Shown here: positions 1 to 8,054 of the stretch, piece after piece
Position numbering within the stretch: the stretch's first letter is position 1
Layout: the number at the start of each line of letters is the position of its first letter
Assembly: GCA_002309295.1 (NCBI GenBank)
Contig: DBXF01000087.1
Coordinates: 13,509-51,340 of the forward strand
Reading direction: 5' to 3'
Source: Bacteroidales bacterium UBA1219
GTDB lineage: Bacteria > Bacteroidota > Bacteroidia > Bacteroidales > P3
Length of the DNA stretch: 37,832 nt
Position numbers and translations under genes: made by a program
Notes under the pieces: generated by a model
The model's input: the letters and a program-made list of their open reading frames with translations, nothing else
Told to the model about the DNA's origin: nothing
Databases searched by the model: none

Positions 1-2466
1 TTCGACTACCTGCGCGACAATATGAGCCGCAACCCCGACGAGCTGGTGCAGCGTTCGCACAACTACGCCATCGTCGACGAGGTGGACTCCGTGCTTATCG
101 ACGACGCACGTACGCCTCTTATTATCTCCGGTCCCACGCCCAAAGGCGACGACCAGGAGTTCGACCGCTACAAACCCATCATCGAGAAACTGTACAACGC
201 CCAGCGCACCCTCGTTACCCAGTATCTGGCCGAAGCCAAGAAACTGCTCACCTCGGGCAAACCCGAGGACGAGAAACTCGGTGGCGAACAGCTGTTGCGC
301 GCTCACCGCGGTCTGCCCAAGAACAAAGCCCTCATCAAATTCCTCAGTGAACAGGGCATGAAAGCCATATTGCTCAAGACCGAGAATTTCTACATGCAGG
401 AGCAGAGCAAGAACATGCACATCATCGACGACGAGCTTTATTTCGTCATCGACGAGAAACAGCATACCAACGACATCACCGAAAAAGGTATGGCCTTCCT
501 CGCCTCGATGGGCGAAGACCCCAAATTCTACCAGCTCCCCGACGTGGGCTCTCAGATGGCTGAACTGGAGAAAGAAGAACTCTCCAAAGAGGAGAAACTA
601 GCGCGCAAGGACGAGATTATGAAGAACTTCGCCGCCCAGAGCGACCGCGTACACACTGTGAATCAGCTGCTTAAAGCCTACACCCTTTTCGAGAAAGATG
701 TGGAATATGTGGTTATCGAAAACAAGGTGAAAATCGTTGACGAGCAGACAGGCCGTATTATGGAAGGCCGCCGCTACTCCGACGGTCTGCACCAGGCCAT
801 CGAAGCCAAGGAGAACGTGAAAGTGGAGGCAGCCACCCAGACCTACGCCACCATCACCCTGCAGAACTATTTCCGTATGTACAAAAAGCTGGCAGGTATG
901 ACAGGTACCGCCGAAACGGAAGCAGGAGAGTTCTGGAATATCTACAAACTCGATGTGGTGGTGATACCCACCAACAAACCCGTTATCCGCAACGATATGG
1001 AGGACTTGGTTTACAAGACCAAACGTGAGAAATATCAGGCAGTTATCAACGAAATCGAGCGTATGCGCGAGGCCGGACGTCCTGTCCTTGTGGGTACCAC
1101 CTCGGTGGAAGTATCTGAATTGCTGAGCAAGATGCTGAAAATGCGTCATATACCCCATAACGTTCTGAACGCTAAGCTGCACAAGAAAGAGGCCGACATC
1201 GTGGCCGAAGCCGGTTACGCAGGCACCGTTACCATAGCCACCAACATGGCAGGTCGTGGTACCGATATCAAGCTTAAGGAAGGCGTGAAAGAGGCAGGCG
1301 GTTTGGCTATCATAGGCACCGAACGTCACGAGAGCCGTCGTGTGGACCGCCAGCTGCGCGGTCGTGCCGGCCGTCAGGGCGACCCGGGTAGCTCACTGTT
1401 CTTCGTATCCCTCGAAGATAACCTGATGCGTCTGTTCGGCTCCGAACGTATCGCCTCCATCATGGACCGTATGGGACTGCAGGAGGGCGAAGTTATCCAA
1501 CACCGCATGATTACCAAATCCATCGAGCGAGCTCAGAAAAAAGTGGAGGAGAACAACTTTGGTATTCGTAAACGTCTGTTGGAATACGACGACGTGATGA
1601 ACAACCAGCGTACCGTTATCTACACCAAACGTCGCAACGCCCTTTACGGCGACCGCCTGAGCATCGACATTTCCAATATGTTCTATGACACCTGCGAGAT
1701 GCTGTATGACCAGCTGCGCGAGACCGGCGACAAAGAGGAATTCGACATGGAGATACTTCGTGTGTTCGGAATGGAACTGCCCTTCAGCGAACAGGAACTT
1801 CTCGACGGACGTCGCAACGAGATGGTGGAGAAAATCTACGACCACGTGTATGGCAACTACAAAGAACGGATGCAACGTTTGGCCGATTTGGCTTTCCCGT
1901 TCATCAAAAACGTGTACGAGAATACCCGCTACGAAAATGTGGCTTTCCCCATTACCGATGGCAAAAAGACCATGAACGTGGTAACTCCCGTTAAGAAATC
2001 GTACGAGAACAAAGGTCGCGAGATTGCTCTGTCCATAGAGAAAAACATCACCCTCGCCATCATCGACGAGCAGTGGAAAGAGCACCTTCGCGAACTCGAC
2101 GACCTGAAACAGTCGGTGCAGAACGCCACTTACGAACAGAAAGACCCGCTGTTGATCTACAAATTCGAGTCGTTTAACCTCTTCGAGAAAATGCTGCTTA
2201 GCATCAACCGCGAGATTTCGTCGTTCCTCAGCCGTGCTTCGTTGCCAGTGCGCGAGGATGCCAATATGCGCGAGGCACAGAAACCCACCAACGACGACCG
2301 CAACCTGAAGACCAGCCGCGAGGACGAAGTGCTTAAACAACGTACTTCGGAACCTCAAAAGACTCAGCCCGTGCGCGTGGAGAAAAAAGTGGGACGCAAC
2401 GACCCCTGTCCCTGCGGCAGCGGCAAGAAATACAAACAATGTCACGGCAAAAACGAAGTTCTCTAA
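1..2466 (+). CDS. secA: Protein translocase subunit SecA (5' truncated by window edge)
   Basis: SecA is the ATPase motor that drives unfolded preproteins through SecYEG at the inner membrane. The reading frame is open from base 1 and begins inside the SecA motif FDYLRDNM, so the true start lies upstream; 821 residues are visible. Seen in order: the VDEVDSVLIDDARTPLIISG Walker B region, a long insertion of about 110 residues typical of Bacteroidota SecA, the TEAGEFWNIYKLDVVVIPTN region, the second helicase half with TNMAGRGTDIKL and QLRGRAGRQGDPG, the helical scaffold and wing domains, and a C-terminal zinc motif CPCGSGKKYKQCHG that in known SecA binds SecB and phospholipid. It ends 27 bases before a secreted DUF4476 protein on the same strand. 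Assignment is secure; only the N-terminus is missing. Confidence 0.97.
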   Translation, partial: FDYLRDNMSRNPDELVQRSHNYAIVDEVDSVLIDDARTPLIISGPTPKGDDQEFDRYKPIIEKLYNAQRTLVTQYLAEAKKLLTSGKPEDEKLGGEQLLRAHRGLPKNKALIKFLSEQGMKAILLKTENFYMQEQSKNMHIIDDELYFVIDEKQHTNDITEKGMAFLASMGEDPKFYQLPDVGSQMAELEKEELSKEEKLARKDEIMKNFAAQSDRVHTVNQLLKAYTLFEKDVEYVVIENKVKIVDEQTGRIMEGRRYSDGLHQAIEAKENVKVEAATQTYATITLQNYFRMYKKLAGMTGTAETEAGEFWNIYKLDVVVIPTNKPVIRNDMEDLVYKTKREKYQAVINEIERMREAGRPVLVGTTSVEVSELLSKMLKMRHIPHNVLNAKLHKKEADIVAEAGYAGTVTIATNMAGRGTDIKLKEGVKEAGGLAIIGTERHESRRVDRQLRGRAGRQGDPGSSLFFVSLEDNLMRLFGSERIASIMDRMGLQEGEVIQHRMITKSIERAQKKVEENNFGIRKRLLEYDDVMNNQRTVIYTKRRNALYGDRLSIDISNMFYDTCEMLYDQLRETGDKEEFDMEILRVFGMELPFSEQELLDGRRNEMVEKIYDHVYGNYKERMQRLADLAFPFIKNVYENTRYENVAFPITDGKKTMNVVTPVKKSYENKGREIALSIEKNITLAIIDEQWKEHLRELDDLKQSVQNATYEQKDPLLIYKFESFNLFEKMLLSINREISSFLSRASLPVREDANMREAQKPTNDDRNLKTSREDEVLKQRTSEPQKTQPVRVEKKVGRNDPCPCGSGKKYKQCHGKNEVL

Positions 2467-2493
2467 TAGTTTGACAATTTAAAAGATACTTAT

Positions 2494-3159
2494 ATGAAAA
2501 AAATTCTGATAATAGCATTCTGCACATTGCTGGCAACGGCGTCGCTATTTGCGCAAGGCAAAAAGAAAGCCAACACTGTTGATATCACCGTTAAGGCAAA
2601 CAACAACGAGGTGTTCAATGTGTATCTCGATGGCAAGCAAAAAAGCGATAAAGCAAGTAGTAAATACGAAATTAAAGGACTGCAGCCCAATAAGATGTAC
2701 GACCTAGAAGTGTATCTTGAAGAGCCAATTAAGTACATTTCCGGTGTTGATTTGGAACTCAGTGCCGGTCGTTACGAGCTTATCGTTTTTTGCGACCCCG
2801 CTACGAAATCCGCCGAAATACTTTTTGCCAACGACGGTAAGGATTTGAACGATTCCGAGAACAACGCTCAGCTCTGTACCGAAGACGACATGACAAAAAT
2901 TATGGAGATGTTCAAAATCGAACTTTTCGACGACACACGTCTGCATTTCGTGAAGACCACTCTGAAAGGTGGCAAACTCGTCAATATGGAACAGACACGC
3001 CGTATCGCCACTGCGTTTTCCTACGACAAGGCTCGTGTGAAATTCCTGAAATACGCCTACGACTATTGCACCGAAAACGAAAACTACAGTGTGTTGGAGT
3101 CGTTGCTTACCGACAGTTCGGCAAAGGAAGAGTTCAACAAATTCCTGCAGTCGAAATGA
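2494..3159 (+). CDS. Secreted DUF4476-domain protein, first of a tandem pair
   Basis: A 221-residue exported protein of unknown function. The N-terminus MKKILIIAFCTLLATASLFA is a classical signal peptide ending near Ala-Gln. Residues 25-110 form a predicted beta-rich domain containing VYLDGKQKSDKASSKYEIKG. Residues 125-221 match DUF4476: a Cys followed by an acidic helix, FDDTRLHFVKT, a QTRRIATAFSYDKARVKFLK segment, then Tyr-rich AYDYCTENENYSVLE. The same two-part arrangement recurs in the next gene, so the two look like a duplication. It lies 27 bases after secA and may be co-transcribed with it. The DUF4476 call rests on motif recognition; no enzymatic residues are apparent and no function is claimed. 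Confidence 0.8.
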   Translation: MKKILIIAFCTLLATASLFAQGKKKANTVDITVKANNNEVFNVYLDGKQKSDKASSKYEIKGLQPNKMYDLEVYLEEPIKYISGVDLELSAGRYELIVFCDPATKSAEILFANDGKDLNDSENNAQLCTEDDMTKIMEMFKIELFDDTRLHFVKTTLKGGKLVNMEQTRRIATAFSYDKARVKFLKYAYDYCTENENYSVLESLLTDSSAKEEFNKFLQSK

Positions 3160-3223
3160 AAACAGCGTAAGAAATAACAACTTTTGACAACAAAATAATA
3201 TTAATCACAAAAATATACCAAAG

Positions 3224-4042
3224 ATGAGAAAAATTTTAATTTCAGCCCTTTGTGCTATGTTGGCAGTGTCGTCGCTTTCGGCACAGAAACACAACTATAG
3301 CAACGCACGAAACAACAAAGTCATGCATAAAAATGTGGAACTCACCGTTTACGCTGCCGGCAACGAGCGATTCACCGTTTATATCGACGGACTTCCGCAG
3401 AGCACACGTAGCGGTTCGCGTTTCACCATTGTAGATATCGAGCCCAACATTACCCACGACGTGGCCGTTGTTGTGGAACGCCCGATTCGTTATCTGCTTT
3501 ATACAGAGATTAATATGCCTGCCGGCAAGTATGATATGGAGGTTTATGCCGATATGCGTGGCAAATACGCCGAGTTGTATTTCACCAACGAACGTCCCAA
3601 CCGTCAAGGCAACTACACTTTCAACCGATTCCATTTTGGCGACTATGGTGTAGGCCATGGTTACGGCACACATCCAACTCCTCCGACTCCTCCGACTCCT
3701 CCGACTCCTCCAACTCCTCCAACTCCCCCTACACCTCCCGTACCGCAGTACTGCAGCGAGGCCGACATGTCGATTATCTTATCCCAAATTTCGCAGGAGC
3801 CTTTCGACGACACCCGTCTCAACTATCTGAAAACTGTTACCATCTCCAAGCAGCCCTTCACCACTGAACAAATCAGACGTATTGCCTCGAAATTTACTTT
3901 CGACAACAAACGTATGGAGTATGTGAAATACTCTTTCAGATATTGCTACGACGTGGATAACTATTTCACCCTCACCGATTTGTTTGTACACAAGTCGGAT
4001 AAGGAAAAGCTGATGAAATTTATTCAGGACAATCTCAGATAA
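3224..4042 (+). CDS. Secreted DUF4476-domain protein with proline-rich linker, second of tandem pair
   Basis: A 272-residue paralogue of the preceding gene. It has a signal peptide (MRKILISALCAMLAVSSLSA), an N-terminal beta domain with FTVYIDGLPQSTRSGSRFTI, and a C-terminal DUF4476 domain with CSEADMSIILSQI, FDDTRLNYLKTV and FTFDNKRMEYVKYSF. Between the domains, from about residue 151, runs a proline/threonine linker of Pro-Thr-Pro units encoded by near-perfect 9-base repeats. The linker is absent from the upstream copy, so it was gained or expanded after duplication. Such linkers usually act as stiff spacers across the periplasm or from a surface. A bidirectional terminator follows 20 bases after the stop. 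Function unknown. Confidence 0.8.
   Translation: MRKILISALCAMLAVSSLSAQKHNYSNARNNKVMHKNVELTVYAAGNERFTVYIDGLPQSTRSGSRFTIVDIEPNITHDVAVVVERPIRYLLYTEINMPAGKYDMEVYADMRGKYAELYFTNERPNRQGNYTFNRFHFGDYGVGHGYGTHPTPPTPPTPPTPPTPPTPPTPPVPQYCSEADMSIILSQISQEPFDDTRLNYLKTVTISKQPFTTEQIRRIASKFTFDNKRMEYVKYSFRYCYDVDNYFTLTDLFVHKSDKEKLMKFIQDNLR
3674..3736 (+). repeat. 9-bp tandem repeat encoding a (Pro-Thr-Pro)n linker
   Basis: About seven copies of a 9-base unit close to ACTCCTCCG lie in frame in the DUF4476 gene. The first copies are nearly identical and later ones drift (CCAACTCCT, CCCCCTACA). The unit length is a multiple of three, so copy-number change by slippage would alter linker length without breaking the frame. 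Confidence 0.85.
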
Positions 4043-4062
4043 TAATAGTTTTTCATGATGAC

Positions 4063-4097
4063 AAAAAATCCCGACCGTAAGGCCGGGATTTTTTGTT
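4063..4097. terminator. Bidirectional Rho-independent terminator between convergent genes
   Basis: The stem AATCCCGACC / GGCCGGGATT has one mismatch and a GTAA loop. It is flanked by an A run on the left and a T run on the right, so it can end transcripts from both the DUF4476 gene (+) and the ketosynthase-like gene (-). It fills the 59-base convergent gap. Confidence 0.85.
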
Positions 4098-4101
4098 TGG
4101 C

Positions 4102-4749
4102 TTATATATAGAAATTCCGCCAACTCTGTTTCATGTAGCATCGCCTAATGTTCTCCGGTGTCCACTCCATGGCGGTGTCTGTGGTCTTTTGTTGTGAAAC
4201 GGCGAACATCATCACGTTGCAGTGGCCGAGTTCGAAGTCTATCCATCCGCAGAGCAGGTTGTCGGCCTTGTCGGGGGCGAGAGCGTTGCTGCCGAGACGG
4301 TGAAGCATCTCGCAGTCAAGCTGTTGGAATATGAAAGTGGAACTTTCGCCCTGAATCTTGTGACGTATGGCAATTTCGCCTGTAACGATGTTGGCCAAAG
4401 TGTAAACGAACACCGACGGGCTGGGGAAGTAGTTGTCGGCCTCCTGTATGGTGGTCTGGTAACGGCGGTCGGTGTCGAGCGAGGAGCATGAGTTGAGGCA
4501 CAGAACGGCCCAATCCTTCTTCGGCTCTTCGGGCGTGGTGCCCAGCTGTCGCATCAGCAGTTCGCTGGCAAGGAAACCGAATTTGCACATCGTGTCCATC
4601 TTGAAAAACTTGGGGTATTGTATGCCCAGATGCCTGTAAATGCTGCCGGCCCAAGCACTTGCGTCACCCTCGTCGTTGGGTATAAGGCATTGGCCGTCCA
4701 ATAGAACCTGACTGTCGTCGATTTTGCAGTATGAGTTGATGTAAGCCAT
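4102..4749 (-). CDS. Truncated ketosynthase-like protein (beta-ketoacyl synthase N-terminal-like), last gene of the aryl polyene-type cluster
   Basis: A 215-residue protein that resembles only the N-terminal half of a beta-ketoacyl-ACP synthase. Recognisable stretches are CLNSCSSLDTDRRYQTTIQE and FPSPSVFVYTLANIVTGEIA followed by IRHKIQGES, matching the segment leading to the nucleophilic Cys in true ketosynthases. Where that Cys would fall the sequence reads FIFQQLD, and the C-terminal half with the two catalytic His residues is absent. It is therefore probably not a condensing enzyme on its own; a chain-length-factor-like partner of the ketosynthase gene upstream is one possibility (inference). 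Short proteins of this kind occur, to my knowledge, in flexirubin and aryl polyene loci. A 139-base AT-rich gap separates it from the upstream ketosynthase gene. Confidence 0.65.
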   Translation of the reverse strand: MAYINSYCKIDDSQVLLDGQCLIPNDEGDASAWAGSIYRHLGIQYPKFFKMDTMCKFGFLASELLMRQLGTTPEEPKKDWAVLCLNSCSSLDTDRRYQTTIQEADNYFPSPSVFVYTLANIVTGEIAIRHKIQGESSTFIFQQLDCEMLHRLGSNALAPDKADNLLCGWIDFELGHCNVMMFAVSQQKTTDTAMEWTPENIRRCYMKQSWRNFYI

Positions 4750-4888
4750 TGTATGTCAGTTGTATATTGTAACATCTAAAAATACGAAAAACACGAAAGT
4801 TTTTGTCCTTTTAGATTTAAATATCAAGTCTATTATTCAGTTTTTATTTGTTGAAGGAATCTGTTGAATCCGTGAAATCTGTGTTCAA

Positions 4889-6058
4889 TTATAATTTTAC
4901 TTTGAAATGTATTGCCGCATTGCTGCCGCCGAATCCCGAAATGAGTTTGATGAAACTCTCGCCGTGGGCGGTTTGTTTCTCTGTGCATACCGTAATTGGC
5001 TGGGCTACACCTAAGTTGCAGTGGCCTTTGGTGGGCAGCACAGTGCTGTTTTTCAGCGCTTGGTGCGACATTATCGTCTCCAGCACTCCTGCCGCTCCGA
5101 GTGTGTGTCCGAAATAGCCTTTCAGGCTGTTGGTGGGCGTTTTCGAAAGGCCGGAACGGAAGATTGCCCACGATTCCATGTCGTCGTTGTAGGGGGTGGC
5201 GGTGCCGTGGGCGTTGATGAAAGCCAGCTTGCTGCGGTCGTAGCCGGCAAGGGCTTTCTCTATGGCGTTGTGCAGACCTTCGCCGGTGCGCGAGGGTCCG
5301 GAGATGTGGTTAGCGTCGTTGCAGTTGGCGCTGTTACAATAGATTAACGTGCCTTGGGGCAGTGAGTCCTCGTCGCCTTTGCCGAACACTATGCAGGCAG
5401 CGCCTTCGCCGAGGTTGAGGCCGATGCGGTCCTTGTCGAAAGGCATACAACGCTCTGGCGACAGGGCTTTGAACGACTGGAATCCCGAAATGATGAACTT
5501 CGAAAGCATCTCGGCTCCCACCACCACGGCGTAGTCGCAGAGTCCGTTCTGCAGAAATGCCATGGCCGTGTGCTGTGCCGACACGCCGGAGATGCAGGCG
5601 TTGCTTGCCACTATGGGGGTGTTTTTGTTGCCGAAATGCTGTGCTATCAGCTGTGCCGACCGCCACAGGTAAACACGCTCTGTTTCAAAACCTTGCAGGT
5701 CCTCGAGCAGATGCACGTTGCCTTTGGTGGTGGATACTACGAACAGAACTCTGTCCGAGGCTGGGTCTATGCCCGCACGGCGTATGGCTTCGCTTGCGGC
5801 TATGATGGCGATCTTCTCGAAAGGGGTGTAGCGGGTGTTGTCGGCAGGGCAGGAGAGGGCGAAAGTCTCGTCGATCCAATCGCGTTCGAACAGCGATCCG
5901 AAGAAAGGTTCGGGCAGACCGAAGGTGCCTTCGTGCAGACGTGCCACGGAATTGCCCTCGGCAACGGCGCGGAAGACGTTCTCGCTGCCAAAGCCGAGCG
6001 GTGCCGCAATGCAGTCGCCCATGCTGTAGATTACTGTATTCCGTTCATTTGTTTCCAT
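4889..6058 (-). CDS. Beta-ketoacyl-ACP synthase (KAS I/II fold), polyene elongation candidate
   Basis: A condensing enzyme that would add malonyl-ACP units to a growing acyl chain. The start chosen is METNERNTVIYSMGD at 6058, giving 389 residues; an in-frame ATG at 6085 would add nine residues, but ketosynthases normally begin just before this first strand. Catalytic residues are complete: Cys155 in SNACISGVSAQ, His284 in NAHGTATPYND, and Lys313/His318 in KGYFGHTLGAAG. The C-terminal LISGFGGSNAAIHFK is the usual thiolase-fold ending. The start overlaps the upstream thioesterase gene by 28 bases, indicating tight coupling. The sequence is more divergent from FabF than the other ketosynthase in this cluster, as expected of a pathway-specific enzyme. 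The exact substrate is inferred from context. Confidence 0.88.
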   Translation of the reverse strand: METNERNTVIYSMGDCIAAPLGFGSENVFRAVAEGNSVARLHEGTFGLPEPFFGSLFERDWIDETFALSCPADNTRYTPFEKIAIIAASEAIRRAGIDPASDRVLFVVSTTKGNVHLLEDLQGFETERVYLWRSAQLIAQHFGNKNTPIVASNACISGVSAQHTAMAFLQNGLCDYAVVVGAEMLSKFIISGFQSFKALSPERCMPFDKDRIGLNLGEGAACIVFGKGDEDSLPQGTLIYCNSANCNDANHISGPSRTGEGLHNAIEKALAGYDRSKLAFINAHGTATPYNDDMESWAIFRSGLSKTPTNSLKGYFGHTLGAAGVLETIMSHQALKNSTVLPTKGHCNLGVAQPITVCTEKQTAHGESFIKLISGFGGSNAAIHFKVKL

Positions 6059-6459
6059 TCGTTCATAAAGTCTGGTAAAGTCCACAGTAACTGATAGTTG
6101 GTGTCGAGAAAGACCTGCGTGGTGGTGGCTGTGAGTGCCAGCTCGCCGGTGGTGAGGTTGTATATCTCGTAGTCGAAAACCAGCTTGGCGGCTTCGGTGT
6201 TGCGGTATTTGATGACAATTTTGGCTTTGTCGCGGTATTTCAGCGGCGTTTTGTAGTGTAGCTGTATATCGACGAGTGGGGCGTAATAGCCTCTTTCATA
6301 GATATATAGGTATTCCAACTTGTATTTTTTGCCGAAAGCCTCGCGGGCGTCCTCGAGGTAAAGCACGTAGGAGCCGTGCCAAACGATGTTCATCGAGTCC
6401 ACCTCGCTGAAACGTATCTCTATCTCTTTCTCGGCTTGCAGTGTTACTTGTTCGTTCAT
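6031..6459 (-). CDS. Acyl-thioesterase, 4-hydroxybenzoyl-CoA/YbgC hotdog family
   Basis: A 142-residue hotdog-fold protein. The N-terminal EIRFSEVDSMNIVWHGSYVL motif is the family signature, with the Asp of SEVDSM at the usual catalytic position. It is followed by YLEDAREAFGKKY and the strand IQLHYKTPLKYRDKAKIVI. Family members hydrolyse acyl-CoA or acyl-ACP thioesters. Within this cluster it may release or edit intermediates on the ACP (inference). The gene begins 11 bases after the upstream hotdog gene and its 3' end overlaps the ketosynthase start by 28 bases. Length is normal for the family. Confidence 0.85.
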   Translation of the reverse strand: MNEQVTLQAEKEIEIRFSEVDSMNIVWHGSYVLYLEDAREAFGKKYKLEYLYIYERGYYAPLVDIQLHYKTPLKYRDKAKIVIKYRNTEAAKLVFDYEIYNLTTGELALTATTTQVFLDTNYQLLWTLPDFMNEWKQMNGIQ

Positions 6460-6470
6460 AAAGTGTTATG

Positions 6471-6884
6471 TTATATCAGGGCCACTTTTATCTCGCCTGT
6501 GGCTATCACTTGGCCGTTACAGGTGCTTTTGGCGTTGAGTATCGACATATCGCCGAAATCGCTCAGCACTGTCGAAATTTCGGTGGTGACAGTGTCGCCG
6601 ATTTTCGGACGGCCTTGTATCTCAAGGTCTTTGATGCCGCCTATTACGCCTATGCGCACCGACTGCATCTTGCGGTGTATGGCAAGGTAGCCGATACGTG
6701 CGGCACACGACTGGGCGATGTTTTCTATCACCCCGCCTTCGAGCAGAGTGTCGCCTTCGAGCAGAAGATTGTCCTGCCTCACCTCGAAAGTGGTCTTGCA
6801 GTAATCCTCGTTGCAGGTTACGATGTTGTCCACCATTACAAAGGGCGGACGTTGTGGAATGTAGTCTAATATGGTGTATTCCAT
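6471..6884 (-). CDS. FabZ/ApeP-like hotdog protein, putative 3-hydroxyacyl-ACP dehydratase
   Basis: A 137-residue hotdog-fold protein. The opening IPQRPPFVMVDNI matches the LPHRxPFLLVDR signature of FabZ-type dehydratases, and GGVIENIAQSCAARIGYLA matches the central helix that carries the catalytic Glu. The HFP motif that carries the catalytic His in canonical FabZ is missing: the region reads DNLLLEGDTLLEGG. ApeP-type proteins of aryl polyene clusters also deviate here, so it may still dehydrate 3-hydroxyacyl-ACP or may be a partner subunit (inference). It is packed 4 bases after the methyltransferase gene and 11 bases before the thioesterase gene. Confidence 0.78.
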   Translation of the reverse strand: MEYTILDYIPQRPPFVMVDNIVTCNEDYCKTTFEVRQDNLLLEGDTLLEGGVIENIAQSCAARIGYLAIHRKMQSVRIGVIGGIKDLEIQGRPKIGDTVTTEISTVLSDFGDMSILNAKSTCNGQVIATGEIKVALI

Positions 6885-6888
6885 GTAG

Positions 6889-7971
6889 TTATTTCTTTTT
6901 GCAGACCATCAGGCAGTGACCTGTGCCGAGTCCGTCGTGTATAGCTTCGACGGTAAGTCCGGCCGTCTCCACGCAACGGATCATGTCGTGGGAGTAGTAC
7001 ATCTTGCTGTTGCCGTTGGCCATGGCCGTAAAATAGAGGCTTATCTGCGTCAGGCAGTACGACGAGGTCTCGAAACGCTGGCGGTCCCAGAACGGCTCGT
7101 TGATGTACAGTCGGCTGTGGCTGTCCATGCTCTTGGCGGCGCGCGACACTATGCTTATTATCTCCTTTTCGGAGAAGCAGTCGAGGAACTGGCTCATCCA
7201 GATGGCGTCGAAACCGGTGGGGAAAGGCACGCTGTCATCCAAAAGGTTGGCGCCGTGACCGTGGATGCGGTCCTCGCCTTTGCTGCCCGCCACGGCTTTG
7301 CGCATAAGCTCCAGCTGTTGAGGAAGGTCCATGATGGTAACGTTTACCTTGTCGTTGAATTCCACGCATTTCTGTGCAAAACGGCCGGTGTTGCCGCCCA
7401 CGTCGAGCAGGGTGGAGGTGCCGTTGCCGAACACTATGTTGAGGGCTTCCTCGAAAGAGCAGTCGCTGTAGTAGTGGTCGAAACCGAACCAGCTATTCTG
7501 CACCTGCGGCGGCAGCTGCGACAAGCCTTCGTATATCGTGGGCCAGTTGCCGAACACCTTAAGGCCTTCGGGCTTGCCGTTGATGATGGACTCTTCGAGA
7601 TTGAACAGTCCTAAGTAATTGACGTCGTGGTTAAAGTCCATATTCACGCGCACCATGTCGTCGTGGATAAGGAACCATCCTGCTTTGGCAAGGAAAAAGC
7701 GGCCGTCCTTGAGCAGCACGGTGCCGGAGGTCAGCGACGACTCCATGAGGCACTGCACGCCGTAGCGGCTCAGCTTGCTTTTTTCGGTTATCTCTTCGAG
7801 GGTGAGGCCGCCGGGGTTATCGTCAAGCATCTGGAAAATGCCGAATTTCACCATCAGGCGTGCCACCTGAAACACCACCGGACCGAAGGCTATCTCCTGT
7901 GCAAGACGTTGTGCTGCAAGGGCTTTGCGGTCTTTGGCGTAGATTTCTTTTTGCGGACTGTTAAGTTCCAT
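6889..7971 (-). CDS. SAM-dependent O-methyltransferase (plant-type OMT family 2)
   Basis: A 360-residue methyltransferase, counting from MELNSPQKEIYAKD at 7971; a further 11 in-frame residues upstream are unlikely to be translated because they cross a hairpin. The N-terminal 120 residues form a winged-helix dimerisation region (MLDDNPGGLTLEEITEKSKL). The SAM-binding motif I is LLDVGGNTGRFAQKC, followed by VTIMDLPQQLELMRK with the ribose-binding Asp, FDAIWMSQFLDCFSEKE, and RLYINEPFWDRQRF. This is the layout of PF00891 enzymes, which methylate phenolic hydroxyls. A methyl group on the coumarate-derived ring of a polyene would fit (inference). It sits 83 bases after the acyltransferase gene, with two perfect hairpins in the gap. 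Confidence 0.88.
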   Translation of the reverse strand: MELNSPQKEIYAKDRKALAAQRLAQEIAFGPVVFQVARLMVKFGIFQMLDDNPGGLTLEEITEKSKLSRYGVQCLMESSLTSGTVLLKDGRFFLAKAGWFLIHDDMVRVNMDFNHDVNYLGLFNLEESIINGKPEGLKVFGNWPTIYEGLSQLPPQVQNSWFGFDHYYSDCSFEEALNIVFGNGTSTLLDVGGNTGRFAQKCVEFNDKVNVTIMDLPQQLELMRKAVAGSKGEDRIHGHGANLLDDSVPFPTGFDAIWMSQFLDCFSEKEIISIVSRAAKSMDSHSRLYINEPFWDRQRFETSSYCLTQISLYFTAMANGNSKMYYSHDMIRCVETAGLTVEAIHDGLGTGHCLMVCKKK

Positions 7972-7996
7972 ATTATGTCTTTTTTTATTTGTTTTC

Positions 7997-8045
7997 CCCC
8001 ACACTTACGTGTGGGGTTACTGATAGTGGGCTATCTCCGATAGCC
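7997..8045. repeat. Pair of perfect short palindromes between acyltransferase and methyltransferase genes (REP-like)
   Basis: The first inverted repeat is CCCCACAC-TTAC-GTGTGGGG at 7997-8016. The second is GGCTATC-TCC-GATAGCC at 8029-8045. Together they occupy most of the 83-base gap. Neither is followed by a clear U tract on the minus strand, so they are not good terminators. They could be mRNA-stabilising hairpins or a REP/BIME-like element; only one copy of the pair is seen in the window. Confidence 0.6.
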
Positions 8046-8054
8046 TTCATGTAT

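Noticed and set aside
598..1329. Long minus-strand open frame inside secA
   Set aside because: It is antisense to a well-conserved SecA region, and its His/Val/Leu-rich translation has no recognisable domain; it reflects codon bias of the real gene.
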